Shown here: in pieces, positions 9,425 to 18,180 of the stretch | How the letters are laid out: the number at the start of each line of letters is the position of its first letter | How positions within the stretch are numbered: position 1 is the stretch's first letter | NCBI GenBank assembly: GCA_964592375.1 | Contig: CAZQDP010000005.1 | Location: forward strand, 1 to 64,000 | DNA: 64,000 nt | From: CAZQDP01 sp964592375 | GTDB lineage: Bacteria; Bacillota; Clostridia; RUG12999 | Reading direction: 5' to 3' | The notes under the pieces: generated by a model | Seen by the model: only the letters and a program-made list of their open reading frames with translations | The model's database searches: none | Told to the model about the DNA's origin: nothing | Made by a program: the position numbers and the translations under genes

Positions 9425-10547
9425 AAGGTGCGTTATGCTTGCGGCAGGCATTTTGTACGTCCTCGTATTCGGGGGCGTACTTTTTATGGTCATCATGCAG
9501 GGATACCTTCACGCGGATGTCACCGTAAGCGGTGGATACCACAATACTGCTACGGGGCAATACGCGGCGGGTGGCGATGTATTTTCGAAGCCCAATGGTA
9601 GAGGTATGGCGCAATATAATATCCTCCAGTGGTGATGGGTCACCGGATGCAATGACACCAAGAATAATACCCGGACGGTTTTTCTTCATATAAATAGGGA
9701 TAGTATATACATCCAGTGCGCCTTGCTCAAAAAGCAGCTGACAGGCAAGACCAATGGCCTCTCCTGTGCTATCGTCTATATTGGCCTCAATTACGTTCAC
9801 ACAGTCCTTTAAGGCGGACTGTTCATCGATAAGCAATGCGCGAAGAACATTGGCACGAACAAAATCCTTCCCTCCTGCGCCATAGCCGATGCCACAAACG
9901 ATGCCGCCTGGAAAATCAAAGCTACTGCAGATTGCTGCTACAATACCGGCCCCGGTGGGCGTAATCATCTCGCCTTCTTCCGGAGTCATTACAATGGGAA
10001 TTTGCGCACTTCGCAAGATTTCCAGCGTGGCAGGAACCGGAACGGGGATAACGCCATGCCGACTTTGAACAGTTCCATGACCCTCGCACAAGGGGGAGGC
10101 GATGATGCGAGATGGCGAAATCTCATCAAGCAGAATAGAAACGCCCACAATATCGACAATGGAATCAATACAACCCACTTCATGAAAGCATACATCCTTG
10201 GGGAGGCAACCGTGAATTTTCCCCTCTGCCTCTGCAATGATCGTAAAAATTTGAGTTGCTGTGCTTTTGATATTTTGGGGGAGCATGCTATTTTCAATGA
10301 GGGAGACAATCTCTGCAAAGCTCCTGCCGTGATGGTGATGGGCAAGGCCTGTCTGATGCACATGGGTATGGGTGGCTGTAATGCCATTTTTTACGACCTT
10401 CTTCTGCACAATTTCAAATTCACTGTCTAAACCCAAAAGGGAAAGGCCGTTCTTGAGCTTTTCAAATCCATTACAAAGCTCACAAAGTGCAGACAAAGTC
10501 ATGTCCCCACTAATTCCGGAGCTGCAATCCAAATATAATGTTTTCAT
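9372..10547 (-). CDS. larC: Nickel-pincer cofactor biosynthesis protein LarC
   Basis: This 391-residue protein is the nickel insertase that completes the nickel-pincer nucleotide (NPN) cofactor of lactate racemase and related enzymes. The N-terminus YLDCSSGISGDMTLSALCEL and the His-rich segment HTHVHQTGLAHHHHGR are diagnostic. GTVQSRHGVIPVPVPATLEI, TPTGAGIVAAI and the metal-binding C-terminal half (VNVIEANIDDSTGEA) follow. In Lactiplantibacillus plantarum larC is read through a programmed frameshift; here a single uninterrupted frame covers both halves. The gene is last in an asnS-larE-larB-larC run. Its C-terminus, which looks native, overlaps the pfp 3' end on the other strand. Confidence 0.93.
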   Translation of the reverse strand: MKTLYLDCSSGISGDMTLSALCELCNGFEKLKNGLSLLGLDSEFEIVQKKVVKNGITATHTHVHQTGLAHHHHGRSFAEIVSLIENSMLPQNIKSTATQIFTIIAEAEGKIHGCLPKDVCFHEVGCIDSIVDIVGVSILLDEISPSRIIASPLCEGHGTVQSRHGVIPVPVPATLEILRSAQIPIVMTPEEGEMITPTGAGIVAAICSSFDFPGGIVCGIGYGAGGKDFVRANVLRALLIDEQSALKDCVNVIEANIDDSTGEAIGLACQLLFEQGALDVYTIPIYMKKNRPGIILGVIASGDPSPLEDIILRHTSTIGLRKYIATRRVLPRSSIVVSTAYGDIRVKVSLHDDHKKYAPEYEDVQNACRKHNAPFTDVYSAACTLAAHPQV

Positions 10548-10588
10548 CGTGTGTCCTTTCCTGCCGGGAGCATTGCCATTTCCATAGA

Positions 10589-11338
10589 CTAACTCTTGTT
10601 GATTACCGCAGCACTGTATCCGGCACCAAAGCCATTGTCTATATTCACCACACTAACCCCGGCGGCGCAGGAATTGAGCATACATAATAAAGCGGAAATC
10701 CCGCCAAAGCTGGCGCCATAACCGACACTGGTGGGTACTGCAATAACAGGACGTGACACCAAACCGGCCACAACACTTGCAAGGGCTCCCTCCATGCCTG
10801 CAACAGCAATAATGACATTGGCGGACAAAATAGGCTCAAGGTTTCCCATCAGGCGGTGTATACCGGCCACGCCGACGTCATAGATGCGTGTTACCGTATT
10901 GCCCAACAGCTCTGCGGTTACAGCGGCTTCTTCGGCCACCGGAATGTCCGCAGTACCACCGGTTAAGACAGCGATTGTGCCTTTGCCACATGGCGTGATA
11001 TTTTTTGCTATTGAAAAAATGCGGGCATCCTCATAGTATACCGCATCGGGATACACCTTGTGCAAACCTGAAAACACGTCCCCATCGGCCCTGGTGCCAA
11101 AAATATTTTCACTACCGCTTTGCTGCATCCGCGCCACAATATCAATAATATGCGATAATTTCTTGCCGGGGCAAAAGATTACCTCTGCAAAGCCGGTACG
11201 AATACTGCGGTGATTGTCCACCTTTGCAAAGCCGATATCGTCATATGGAAGGGTTTTCAGTGCCTCAAAGGCAGTTGCAATATCGGTACTTCCGGATTTC
11301 ACGCGCGCTAATAAGTCTTTGATAGCCGCCTCATTCAT
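10589..11338 (-). CDS. larB: NPN cofactor biosynthesis protein LarB
   Basis: This protein of about 249 residues has a PurE-like C-terminal domain. LarB carboxylates and hydrolyses nicotinic acid adenine dinucleotide in the first step of NPN synthesis. The features seen are a helical N-terminus, RTGFAEVIFCPGKK, and the Rossmann-like core with AVLTGGTADIPVAEEAAVTAEL, GVAGIHRLM, AVAGMEGALASVVAG and PTSVGYGASFGG. The ATG at 11338 is preferred over the GTG at 11347 because AAGGGA lies about 10 nt before the ATG but only 1 nt before the GTG. The start overlaps the end of larE by 8 bp, which suggests translational coupling. Confidence 0.93.
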   Translation of the reverse strand: MNEAAIKDLLARVKSGSTDIATAFEALKTLPYDDIGFAKVDNHRSIRTGFAEVIFCPGKKLSHIIDIVARMQQSGSENIFGTRADGDVFSGLHKVYPDAVYYEDARIFSIAKNITPCGKGTIAVLTGGTADIPVAEEAAVTAELLGNTVTRIYDVGVAGIHRLMGNLEPILSANVIIAVAGMEGALASVVAGLVSRPVIAVPTSVGYGASFGGISALLCMLNSCAAGVSVVNIDNGFGAGYSAAVINKS

Positions 11339-12173
11339 TGTCAACACATCCCTTATGATGCCCCGGCGCAGGGCTTTGCTTCTTTATTAATACCTTGTTC
11401 ATATTGCCGGACTGAAATGGCTCTAAATCAAGTGAAATATATCGGTATCCTACTTTTTTGAGTTGTGATACTACCTTTTCGCGCATAGAAAACAGCTTCT
11501 CCATTTGAGTGCTGGCGATTTCTATCTTCGCCAGATCATCGTAGTGTCGAACCCGAAAAGCAATAAACCCTAAATCGGAAAGAATATTTTCGGCGTGTTC
11601 AATGCGAGACAGTGCATCTTGCGTGATAGCGGTATAATAAGGTATGCGAGAAGCAAGGCAAGCCGCACTGGCACGATCGTAGCCGCTCATGCCAAGCCTT
11701 TTAGAGTATCGGCGCACATCTGCTTTAGAAAAATCGGCTTCCACCAAAGGGCTTAGTATACCGAGCTCGCTCAGTGCCAAAGCTCCGGGGCGATGGTCCT
11801 GCAAATCATCTGTATTAGAGCCGTCTACCACGGTCAAAATGCCTTGCGCCAAAGCGAAATCTTTCATTTGCGTCATAATGGACTGCTTGCAAAAATAACA
11901 CCGATCGGGCGCGTTTTGCACAAAGCCAGGGATAGCATACTCATTGGCCGCAAAAATATAATGGGGAATATGAAGAGCCTCTGCAAACTGCATAGCAGTA
12001 TTCATCTCCCGTAGTGGCACCATGCTACCGCTGGCAGTGGCGGCGATGACCTTTTGCATGCCAATGCTTGCGGCTACCCATAAAAGAAACGAGCTGTCAA
12101 CCCCACCGGAGAAGGCAACACAAATGCTTTGATGCTTCTGAAGAATGGCCGCAAGTGCTTTTAGCTTTCCCAT
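11331..12173 (-). CDS. larE: ATP-dependent sacrificial sulfur transferase LarE
   Basis: This is a 280-residue PP-loop enzyme that adenylates the LarB product and transfers sulfur. The PP-loop reads AFSGGVDSSFLL near residue 20. The segment SAACLASRIPYYT carries the cysteine in the position that, in the L. plantarum enzyme, is consumed as the sulfur donor, suggesting the sacrificial type rather than the iron-sulfur type. A second cysteine pair (RCYFCKQ) lies upstream and is common in the family. The gene starts 4 bp after the end of asnS and overlaps larB, so it sits inside one transcript. Confidence 0.92.
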   Translation of the reverse strand: MGKLKALAAILQKHQSICVAFSGGVDSSFLLWVAASIGMQKVIAATASGSMVPLREMNTAMQFAEALHIPHYIFAANEYAIPGFVQNAPDRCYFCKQSIMTQMKDFALAQGILTVVDGSNTDDLQDHRPGALALSELGILSPLVEADFSKADVRRYSKRLGMSGYDRASAACLASRIPYYTAITQDALSRIEHAENILSDLGFIAFRVRHYDDLAKIEIASTQMEKLFSMREKVVSQLKKVGYRYISLDLEPFQSGNMNKVLIKKQSPAPGHHKGCVDNE

Positions 12174-12176
12174 ACA

Positions 12177-13571
12177 TCAAAACTCACAGTTACTAACCGT
12201 GCGTGGAAAAGACTGAACATCTCGAATATTTGAAATTCCAGTAAGATACATAATCAGCCGCTCAAAGCCAAGGCCAAAGCCGGCATGCTTTGTGCTACCA
12301 TACCTTCGGGTGTCAAGATACCAAGAATAATCATTCGGTGAAAGGCCAAGCTCCTCCAGGCGGGAAGTTAAAAGGTCAAGGCGTTCTTCTCTTTGACTGC
12401 CACCGATAATCTCGCCGATGCCCGGTACCAGGCAGTCCATTGCAGCCACGGTTTTGCCATCCTCATTTTGGCGCATATAAAATGCTTTGATTTCCTTGGG
12501 ATAATCAGTTACAAATACAGGCTTTTTAAATACCTGCTCTGTTAAATACCGCTCGTGCTCTGTTTGCAAATCGCATCCCCAGCTGATGGGATACTCAAAG
12601 GCAACATCTGCATTTTGAAGAATTTCAATGGCTTTTGTATACGTTACATGTCCAAAATCGGAAGACACTACATGCTGGAGCCTGTCTAGCAATCCTTTGT
12701 CAATAAACTGGCTGAAAAATTCCATTTCCTCGGGTGCATGTTGCAGGCAATAGGAAATAATATATTTCAGCATATTTTCTGCAAGTTGCATGTCATCGAA
12801 AAGATCGGCAAAAGCAATTTCCGGCTCTATCATCCAAAACTCTGCGGCATGACGAGCGGTATTTGAGTTTTCTGCACGGAAGGTAGGACCAAAGGTATAA
12901 ACCTTGCCAAAGGCCATGCAATGAGTTTCCACATTTAGCTGTCCGCTGACGGTAAGATTTGCCCCCTTACCGAAAAAGTCCTTCGAAAAATCCACACTGC
13001 CATCTTCGGCATGTGGTGGATTTTCGCACGGCAGGGTGGTGACACGAAACATTTCGCCGGCACCCTCGCAGTCGTTTGCGGTAATGATTGGGGTATGCAC
13101 ATACACAAAGCCTTGCTCATTGAAAAATTGATGAATGGCAAAGGCTGCCAGAGAACGTATGCGAAGCACTGCCGAAAATGTATTGGTGCGTGGTCGCAGA
13201 TGAGCAATGGAACGCAAAAATTCCATCGAGTGGCGTTTTTTCTGCAAGGGATAATCAGGGCCGGAAATGCCTTGCACCTCCACATGGGATGCCTTGATTT
13301 CAAAAGGCTGATTGGCATCGGGTGTGAGTGCCAAAACGCCCTGCACAATAACAGAGGAACCAACACCAAGCTTTGCTATCTCATCAAAGTTTGAAAGAAA
13401 TTCTTTTTCAAATACCACTTGTACACTTTTAAAAAAGCTCCCATCGTTTAGCTCCATAAATCCAAAGGATTTCGAATCTCGCACCGTGCGCACCCAGCCG
13501 GCTACAGTGATACTTTTATCCGCATACTCAGCGGTGCTTCTGTATAATTGTTTTACATCAATTTTAAACAA
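12177..13571 (-). CDS. asnS: Asparaginyl-tRNA synthetase
   Basis: This 464-residue class IIb aminoacyl-tRNA synthetase charges tRNA(Asn). An N-terminal OB-fold anticodon-binding domain (VAGWVRTVRDSKSFGFMEL) leads to the catalytic core, with FVYVHTPIITANDCEGAGE (motif 2 region), FTFGPTFRAENS-type sequence, and the C-terminal GFGLGFERLIMYLTG (motif 3). The start is a TTG with AAAGGA 10 nt upstream; the ATG inside that Shine-Dalgarno region is out of frame and meets a stop at once. No T-box leader was recognised upstream. The gene heads an operon with larE, larB and larC, an association with no obvious metabolic logic. Confidence 0.95.
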   Translation of the reverse strand: MFKIDVKQLYRSTAEYADKSITVAGWVRTVRDSKSFGFMELNDGSFFKSVQVVFEKEFLSNFDEIAKLGVGSSVIVQGVLALTPDANQPFEIKASHVEVQGISGPDYPLQKKRHSMEFLRSIAHLRPRTNTFSAVLRIRSLAAFAIHQFFNEQGFVYVHTPIITANDCEGAGEMFRVTTLPCENPPHAEDGSVDFSKDFFGKGANLTVSGQLNVETHCMAFGKVYTFGPTFRAENSNTARHAAEFWMIEPEIAFADLFDDMQLAENMLKYIISYCLQHAPEEMEFFSQFIDKGLLDRLQHVVSSDFGHVTYTKAIEILQNADVAFEYPISWGCDLQTEHERYLTEQVFKKPVFVTDYPKEIKAFYMRQNEDGKTVAAMDCLVPGIGEIIGGSQREERLDLLTSRLEELGLSPNDYSWYLDTRRYGSTKHAGFGLGFERLIMYLTGISNIRDVQSFPRTVSNCEF

Positions 13572-13632
13572 TTTAAAACATTCCTTTCCATCATAAATAA
13601 GATGTAAATAAAGTATTTATATTTTAAGGTAT

Positions 13633-13660
13633 ATTATAACACACTTTATAAAATTTTCAA
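13633..13660 (-). promoter_or_regulatory. Sigma-A promoter for asnS-larEBC
   Basis: On the minus strand there is a -35 of TTGAAA, a 16-bp spacer and a -10 of TATAAT, with a leader of about 55 nt to asnS. The short leader leaves no room for a T-box. Confidence 0.7.
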
Positions 13661-13764
13661 CAAAAATTTTCAAAAAATAGGAACAGGCAATGCAAATACT
13701 CTCCCTGTGCGACCAAATATGACAATATGCAAAGAAAACGGGAAGTAATGTGACCAAATGCATA

Positions 13765-13793
13765 TTTACTTTTCACAAAAAATAATGTATAAT
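13765..13793 (+). promoter_or_regulatory. Promoter for the three-module secreted protein
   Basis: A -35 of TTTACT, 17 bp and a -10 of TATAAT lie about 35 bp above the start, which has an AAGGGAGG Shine-Dalgarno sequence. It diverges from the asnS promoter. Confidence 0.55.
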
Positions 13794-13827
13794 AATCATA
13801 CACTTTACTAAAGGGAGGACAATACAT

Positions 13828-15852
13828 ATGATAACTTCAAAAAGACTTTTTTCGCTCTTGATGGTTGTATTTATTTTAACCGCAAGCATGGCAGTCGTTA
13901 CCGCGGAAACAAAATACATCGTAAATGAAGACTTCAACTCACTTTCGGGAAGCACCAAGCTACCCGGATTTTCCATGTTGGAGTTCGATAGCGGCAATGG
14001 CTCAGTCGAATCATTTACAAAAGCAGACGGAAATAAGGGCATCACCCTTACCGACAAAGATGCTTCAAAAATGGTGGGCTTTTCTAAATCATTTAGTGCA
14101 GTAGCCACCACCATGACTTTTGAAATGGAAGTTAAAATGAGTGCATACTCAGCGGCACCCGCCGTTGTATGTGTATCGGACGGCAGAGCATGGCCTCCTG
14201 CGGCGCAGATACTCATTGCGGCAGATTCCGTCAAAGCGTTTGATGCGAATGAAACCAAAAGCACAACTACACCAAAGGGATTTTTCAAACTGATGGTTTA
14301 TTTGGATGCAAGTGCAGGTACATATGACGTATACGTTGGCGAAACCAAGATGAGCGGCCTCAAATTCCGCAGTGATGCCAAGAAAATGAGTAGAATTGAT
14401 GTAACCGGCGGACTTGGCAAAGCACCTACAATCATTTCGATTGATAACTATAAGGTATATGAAGGCACCCCTGAGGTACAAGGCACAGTAACCGAAGGTG
14501 GGCAGACGGATACCCCTGCCACTCCCGGAACAGGAACAACCACCCCTGCAGGCGGCGGCTCGGTTATTTTTCAGGATAACTTTGAATCCGGTAATATCAG
14601 TAGCTTAAAAGCATTCGCCGAAGGAAAGCTTGAGCTGAAAGATGGAAATGGTGGCAAGTATTTATATATAACGGATAACAATGATAAGTCACCGGCTGGT
14701 TGGCAGCTTGACATTCCGGAGCAAAAGGCAGAATTCACATTGGCATTTGACTTTTTCCGCGATAGCAGCTCGAAAGCATCGCCAATTATGTACGCAGCAA
14801 GCACTGCAGTGGCATTCCCTGCTGGCGTAGCGACATTTTTGAATAGCAAGCTTTCTGGATTTTCAGGTCCAAATGCCGCAGATAACAAGGCTTCAGCTAC
14901 GGATATCCCGGCGGACAAGTGGGTAAAGATAGTTTATGCTATTCGCCCAAACAGCCTTACCTATGATGTTTATGTTAGTGGTGTAAAAGCAATCGATAAT
15001 TGGGGTTTTAGAAATCAAGGCATATCGTCCATCGACCATTTGCAATTTGCAGGAGCGACAAACCCAAGCCCCGGTGTTTTAGGAATAGATAATGTGGTTG
15101 TTCATGCAGGTGCACCCACGGCAGATGAAATTGCCGGAAAAGCAGCTACAACCGCACCCACCGCACCCACAGCACCCACAGCACCCACAGCACCCGCAGC
15201 ACCCGCAGCACCTGCAGCACCTGCGCCAACCGCTAAGCCTGCCACACCGGCAGCTCCTTCTACAGCAGGCGGCTCCGCTATCTATCAGGAGAATTTTGAA
15301 GCAGCAAACGTCGGCAGCTTAAAAGCATACGCCGAAGGTAAGCTTGAGCTGAAGGATGGAAATGGCGGTAAGTATTTGTTTATTACAGATAACAATGATA
15401 AATCACCTGCCGGTTGGCAGCTGGATATTCCGGAACAGAAGGCTGAATTTACATTGGTTTTTGATTTTATGCGCGATAGTACTTCCAAGTGCCCGGCAAT
15501 TATGTACGCAGGAAGCTCTGCAGCGGCATTTCCTCCCGGCGTAGCGACATTTTTAGCAAGCAAGCTCAGCGGGTTTACCAGTGCTACAGAACAAAAAGTG
15601 TCTGCCGCTGAAATCCCGGCAGACAAGTGGGTCAAGGTGGTTTATGCTATTCGTCCAAACAGCCTTACCTATGATGTATATGTAAATGGTGTAAAAGCAA
15701 TTGATAATTGGGGCTTTAGAAATCAAACCATCACTTCCATAGACTATTTCCACTTTGCAGGTAGCACAAGCCCAAGCCCAGGAACTTTTGGAGTAGACAA
15801 TGTTGTTGTTCATGCAGGAGCACCCACAGCTACTGAAATAGCAGCAAAATAG
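13828..15852 (+). CDS. Secreted three-module protein (lectin/LamG-like), copy 1
   Basis: This 674-residue exported protein has a signal peptide ending near VVTA (residue 26). It has three tandem modules: A (about 30-218), B (about 246-435) and C (about 483-674). B and C are near copies, sharing LKDGNGGKYL, ITDNNDKSPAGWQLDIPEQK and GVKAIDNWGFRNQ, and each ends SPG..G.DNVVVHAGAPTA. A is more distant but has the same layout from (N)EDF to DNYKVYEG. The beta-rich pattern, an opening 'E.F' strand and a closing 'DN..V..G' strand resemble concanavalin-like or carbohydrate-binding folds. A PTA-rich linker separates B and C. No SLH, sortase or catalytic motif is visible. Carbohydrate binding is an inference; the family is not recognised. 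Confidence 0.8.
   Translation: MITSKRLFSLLMVVFILTASMAVVTAETKYIVNEDFNSLSGSTKLPGFSMLEFDSGNGSVESFTKADGNKGITLTDKDASKMVGFSKSFSAVATTMTFEMEVKMSAYSAAPAVVCVSDGRAWPPAAQILIAADSVKAFDANETKSTTTPKGFFKLMVYLDASAGTYDVYVGETKMSGLKFRSDAKKMSRIDVTGGLGKAPTIISIDNYKVYEGTPEVQGTVTEGGQTDTPATPGTGTTTPAGGGSVIFQDNFESGNISSLKAFAEGKLELKDGNGGKYLYITDNNDKSPAGWQLDIPEQKAEFTLAFDFFRDSSSKASPIMYAASTAVAFPAGVATFLNSKLSGFSGPNAADNKASATDIPADKWVKIVYAIRPNSLTYDVYVSGVKAIDNWGFRNQGISSIDHLQFAGATNPSPGVLGIDNVVVHAGAPTADEIAGKAATTAPTAPTAPTAPTAPAAPAAPAAPAPTAKPATPAAPSTAGGSAIYQENFEAANVGSLKAYAEGKLELKDGNGGKYLFITDNNDKSPAGWQLDIPEQKAEFTLVFDFMRDSTSKCPAIMYAGSSAAAFPPGVATFLASKLSGFTSATEQKVSAAEIPADKWVKVVYAIRPNSLTYDVYVNGVKAIDNWGFRNQTITSIDYFHFAGSTSPSPGTFGVDNVVVHAGAPTATEIAAK
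15150..15240 (+). repeat. APT/APA linker coding repeat, 9-bp period
   Basis: Tandem gcacccaca and gcacccgca units encode the linker between modules B and C of the secreted protein. The copy number is likely to vary between strains. Confidence 0.8.
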
Positions 15853-15962
15853 GTTCACGAATATAGTCGCTATTTATGGTCGCTTGGTGGAGTAGAAAAT
15901 AGAAAGCGCTTCATGAGCGCACCTGCTAAGCTAGATTTTAAATAACAAAAAGTAGAATAATT

Positions 15963-15999
15963 AAAACAGCCGCATTTCATTTTGCGGCTGTTTTTTTCA
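15963..15999 (+). terminator. Rho-independent terminator
   Basis: The stem AAAACAGCCGCA / TGCGGCTGTTTT has a short loop and is followed by a T tract. It separates the two secreted paralogues, so they are probably transcribed independently. Confidence 0.85.
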
Positions 16000-16113
16000 G
16001 TCCTTACCCTTAATATGGTTTGCAAGCCAATTGATGTATGGAAAAGCGCGGAGGTACATATAATATATGTATAGCAATTTGCAGGTGCAAGAAGAGTAAG
16101 GGAGGGTAAAAGA

Positions 16114-18063
16114 ATGAACAGAGCCAAGAGGCTAACTTCAATTTTTGTAGTTCTATTTATTTTCATCGGAAGTCTTATCGGAACATGTGCGCAGAGTATG
16201 GTTATTGTAAACGAAGACTTTAATTCTCTGCAAGGAAAGGTCAATCTACCGGGATTTTCTATGCTGGAAACAAATTCAGGGAAGGGATTTGTGCAAGCAA
16301 TAGCAAGAAGCGGGAGTGGCAAAATGATTACGCTCACAGATAATGACCCCACCAAAATGATTGGGTTTTCAAAAGTTTTTGATGCAGTCAAGGTTCCTCT
16401 CACGTTTGAGATTGAAGCGAAAGTAGAGAAAAGATCGAGTACTCCTGCTGTTATTTGCATATTTGATGACAGGGCATGGCCTCCGGCGGCACAAATACTC
16501 ATTGCGCCTGATTTAGTGAAAGCGTTTGATAAAAGCGAAACAAAAAGCATTGGTACACCAAAAGGGTTTTTTAGACTTGCGGTGTATTTGGATGTAGCGG
16601 CGGGCACATATGATGTATATGTTGGAGACACCAAGATGAGCGCACTCAAATTCCGCTGCGAGGCGAAGAGCATTAGCAGAATTGATATCACAGGAGGTCT
16701 TGGGCTCGCCCCGAGCGTAGTATCATTTGACAATTATAAGGTATATGAAGGCGAACCGGAGGCAAAGGGCATAATCAAAGAAGGCGGAACGACAGATGCC
16801 GAAAATGCCTCTGCAACAGGAACTGCTACTGCAACGGGCAAAGAAGTCATCTATCAGGAAACCTTTGATAGCGCAAATGTAAGCAGCCTTGGGGTTGTTG
16901 GAGATGGAAAGCTGGAACTGAAAGAAAGAGATAGCGGCAAGTATCTGCACATTACAGATAATAGTGATACTGCGCCGGCCGGATGGCAAATCATGGTGCC
17001 GGAACAGAAAAAGGAGTTTACCCTGGCATTTGATTTTATACGCGAGAGCGCTACAAAATGCTCGCCGATTATGTATGCAGGGGATTCTGCCGCATTGTTT
17101 CCTCCCGGCGTTGCCACATTTTTGAATACCAAACTAAGCGGATTTACCAGTGCAACGGAACAAAAAACATCCGACGCAGAGATTCCCTCAGATAAGTGGA
17201 CAAAAGTGGTCTATAGTATTCGACCAGATAGCCGCACTTATGATGTGTATATTAGTGGGAAAAAGGCAATTGACAATTGGGGCTTTCGAAACCAAAGCAT
17301 AGCTTCCATTAACGTTATGCAATTTGCAGGCTCAACAAATCCGAGTCCCGGTCTATTTGGTGTTGATAATGTCTTGGTGCACGCAGGAGCACCCACGGTG
17401 GAGGATTTGACCGGAAAAGCACCTGTCGCCACTTCCAGTAGCACTGCGGCGCCTATCGCAGGTGCCACCGTTTATAAAGAAGACTTTAGTAGCGCAAAGG
17501 CAGGGCCTGCGGAAGATAAATATCCCGGAAACGGCAGTGGTTCAGGCACGATTATCGTCAAATCAAGAGCTACGGGTGATCAATATCTTGAAATCACCGA
17601 TAGCGGGGATGATGGCACATTCGGATGGGTATCCAAGGGCTGGGAAGTGCAAACTGCAAAGCATACCATTGCATTTGATTTGCTGGTGCCATCCACGAAC
17701 AAATTTCTTCCGATGACTTATATGTATGATGACGCCGCAAGCTTTCCGCCTGCCGCAACCGGTCTTTTCCAGGGTGAATTCATTGCATTCAATGGAAGTA
17801 TGCAGGTGAAATCGGGATTTACTATTCAAAATGATAAGTGGTACAGAGTGACCTATGCTATAGATCCTGCAAAGGGAGAGTTTTCGGCCTATATAGATGG
17901 TACCAAGGTTGCGGATCAATTTTTATTCCGCAATCCGAATGCCAAGGCAATATCCTCTTTGCATTTCGTGGGTGGGATGAACCCTAGTCCGTGTGTATTT
18001 GGGGTAGATAATATTCACATTTATAAAGGTGATCCCGCCTCGCTTGATATTGCAAAGAAATAA
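16114..18063 (+). CDS. Secreted three-module protein, copy 2
   Basis: This 649-residue paralogue of the preceding secreted protein has a signal peptide ending around GTCA and the same A-B-C plan: A (about 30-215), B (about 243-430) and C (about 450-649). Module A matches module A of copy 1 closely (WPPAAQILIA, AGTYDVYVG, SFDNYKVYEG). Module B carries GFTSATEQK, FPPGVATFL and AGSTNPSPG, which are closer to module C than to module B of copy 1. Module C is divergent, with a different opening (YKEDFSSAKAG) but the same closing GMNPSPCVFGVDN. A GGGAGGG Shine-Dalgarno sequence lies just above the start. No anchor or catalytic motif is visible. The ligand is unknown. Confidence 0.8.
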   Translation: MNRAKRLTSIFVVLFIFIGSLIGTCAQSMVIVNEDFNSLQGKVNLPGFSMLETNSGKGFVQAIARSGSGKMITLTDNDPTKMIGFSKVFDAVKVPLTFEIEAKVEKRSSTPAVICIFDDRAWPPAAQILIAPDLVKAFDKSETKSIGTPKGFFRLAVYLDVAAGTYDVYVGDTKMSALKFRCEAKSISRIDITGGLGLAPSVVSFDNYKVYEGEPEAKGIIKEGGTTDAENASATGTATATGKEVIYQETFDSANVSSLGVVGDGKLELKERDSGKYLHITDNSDTAPAGWQIMVPEQKKEFTLAFDFIRESATKCSPIMYAGDSAALFPPGVATFLNTKLSGFTSATEQKTSDAEIPSDKWTKVVYSIRPDSRTYDVYISGKKAIDNWGFRNQSIASINVMQFAGSTNPSPGLFGVDNVLVHAGAPTVEDLTGKAPVATSSSTAAPIAGATVYKEDFSSAKAGPAEDKYPGNGSGSGTIIVKSRATGDQYLEITDSGDDGTFGWVSKGWEVQTAKHTIAFDLLVPSTNKFLPMTYMYDDAASFPPAATGLFQGEFIAFNGSMQVKSGFTIQNDKWYRVTYAIDPAKGEFSAYIDGTKVADQFLFRNPNAKAISSLHFVGGMNPSPCVFGVDNIHIYKGDPASLDIAKK

Positions 18064-18087
18064 TAAAAAAGGTAGCATGTAAAATAC

Positions 18088-18140
18088 AAATGCACCCCAA
18101 ATGCATACTAGCCATTGGCAGTTGCATTTGGGGTGCATTT
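18088..18140. terminator. Long perfect hairpin between convergent genes, probable bidirectional terminator
   Basis: Arms of 18 bp (AAATGCACCCCAAATGCA and its exact complement) enclose a 17-nt loop that itself holds a GCCA/TGGC pairing. It lies between the secreted-protein gene and the convergent rpiB gene. There is no long T tract on the plus strand; the minus strand reads GTATTTTAC after the stem. Confidence 0.6.
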
Positions 18141-18180
18141 AAAAAAACACTGCGCTTTCGGTCATTTGCAATCGTGAGGA

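Noticed and set aside
13572..13827. T-box leader for asnS
   Set aside because: No T-box core (GGTGGNACCGCG type) is present, and the asnS promoter leaves only about 55 nt of leader.
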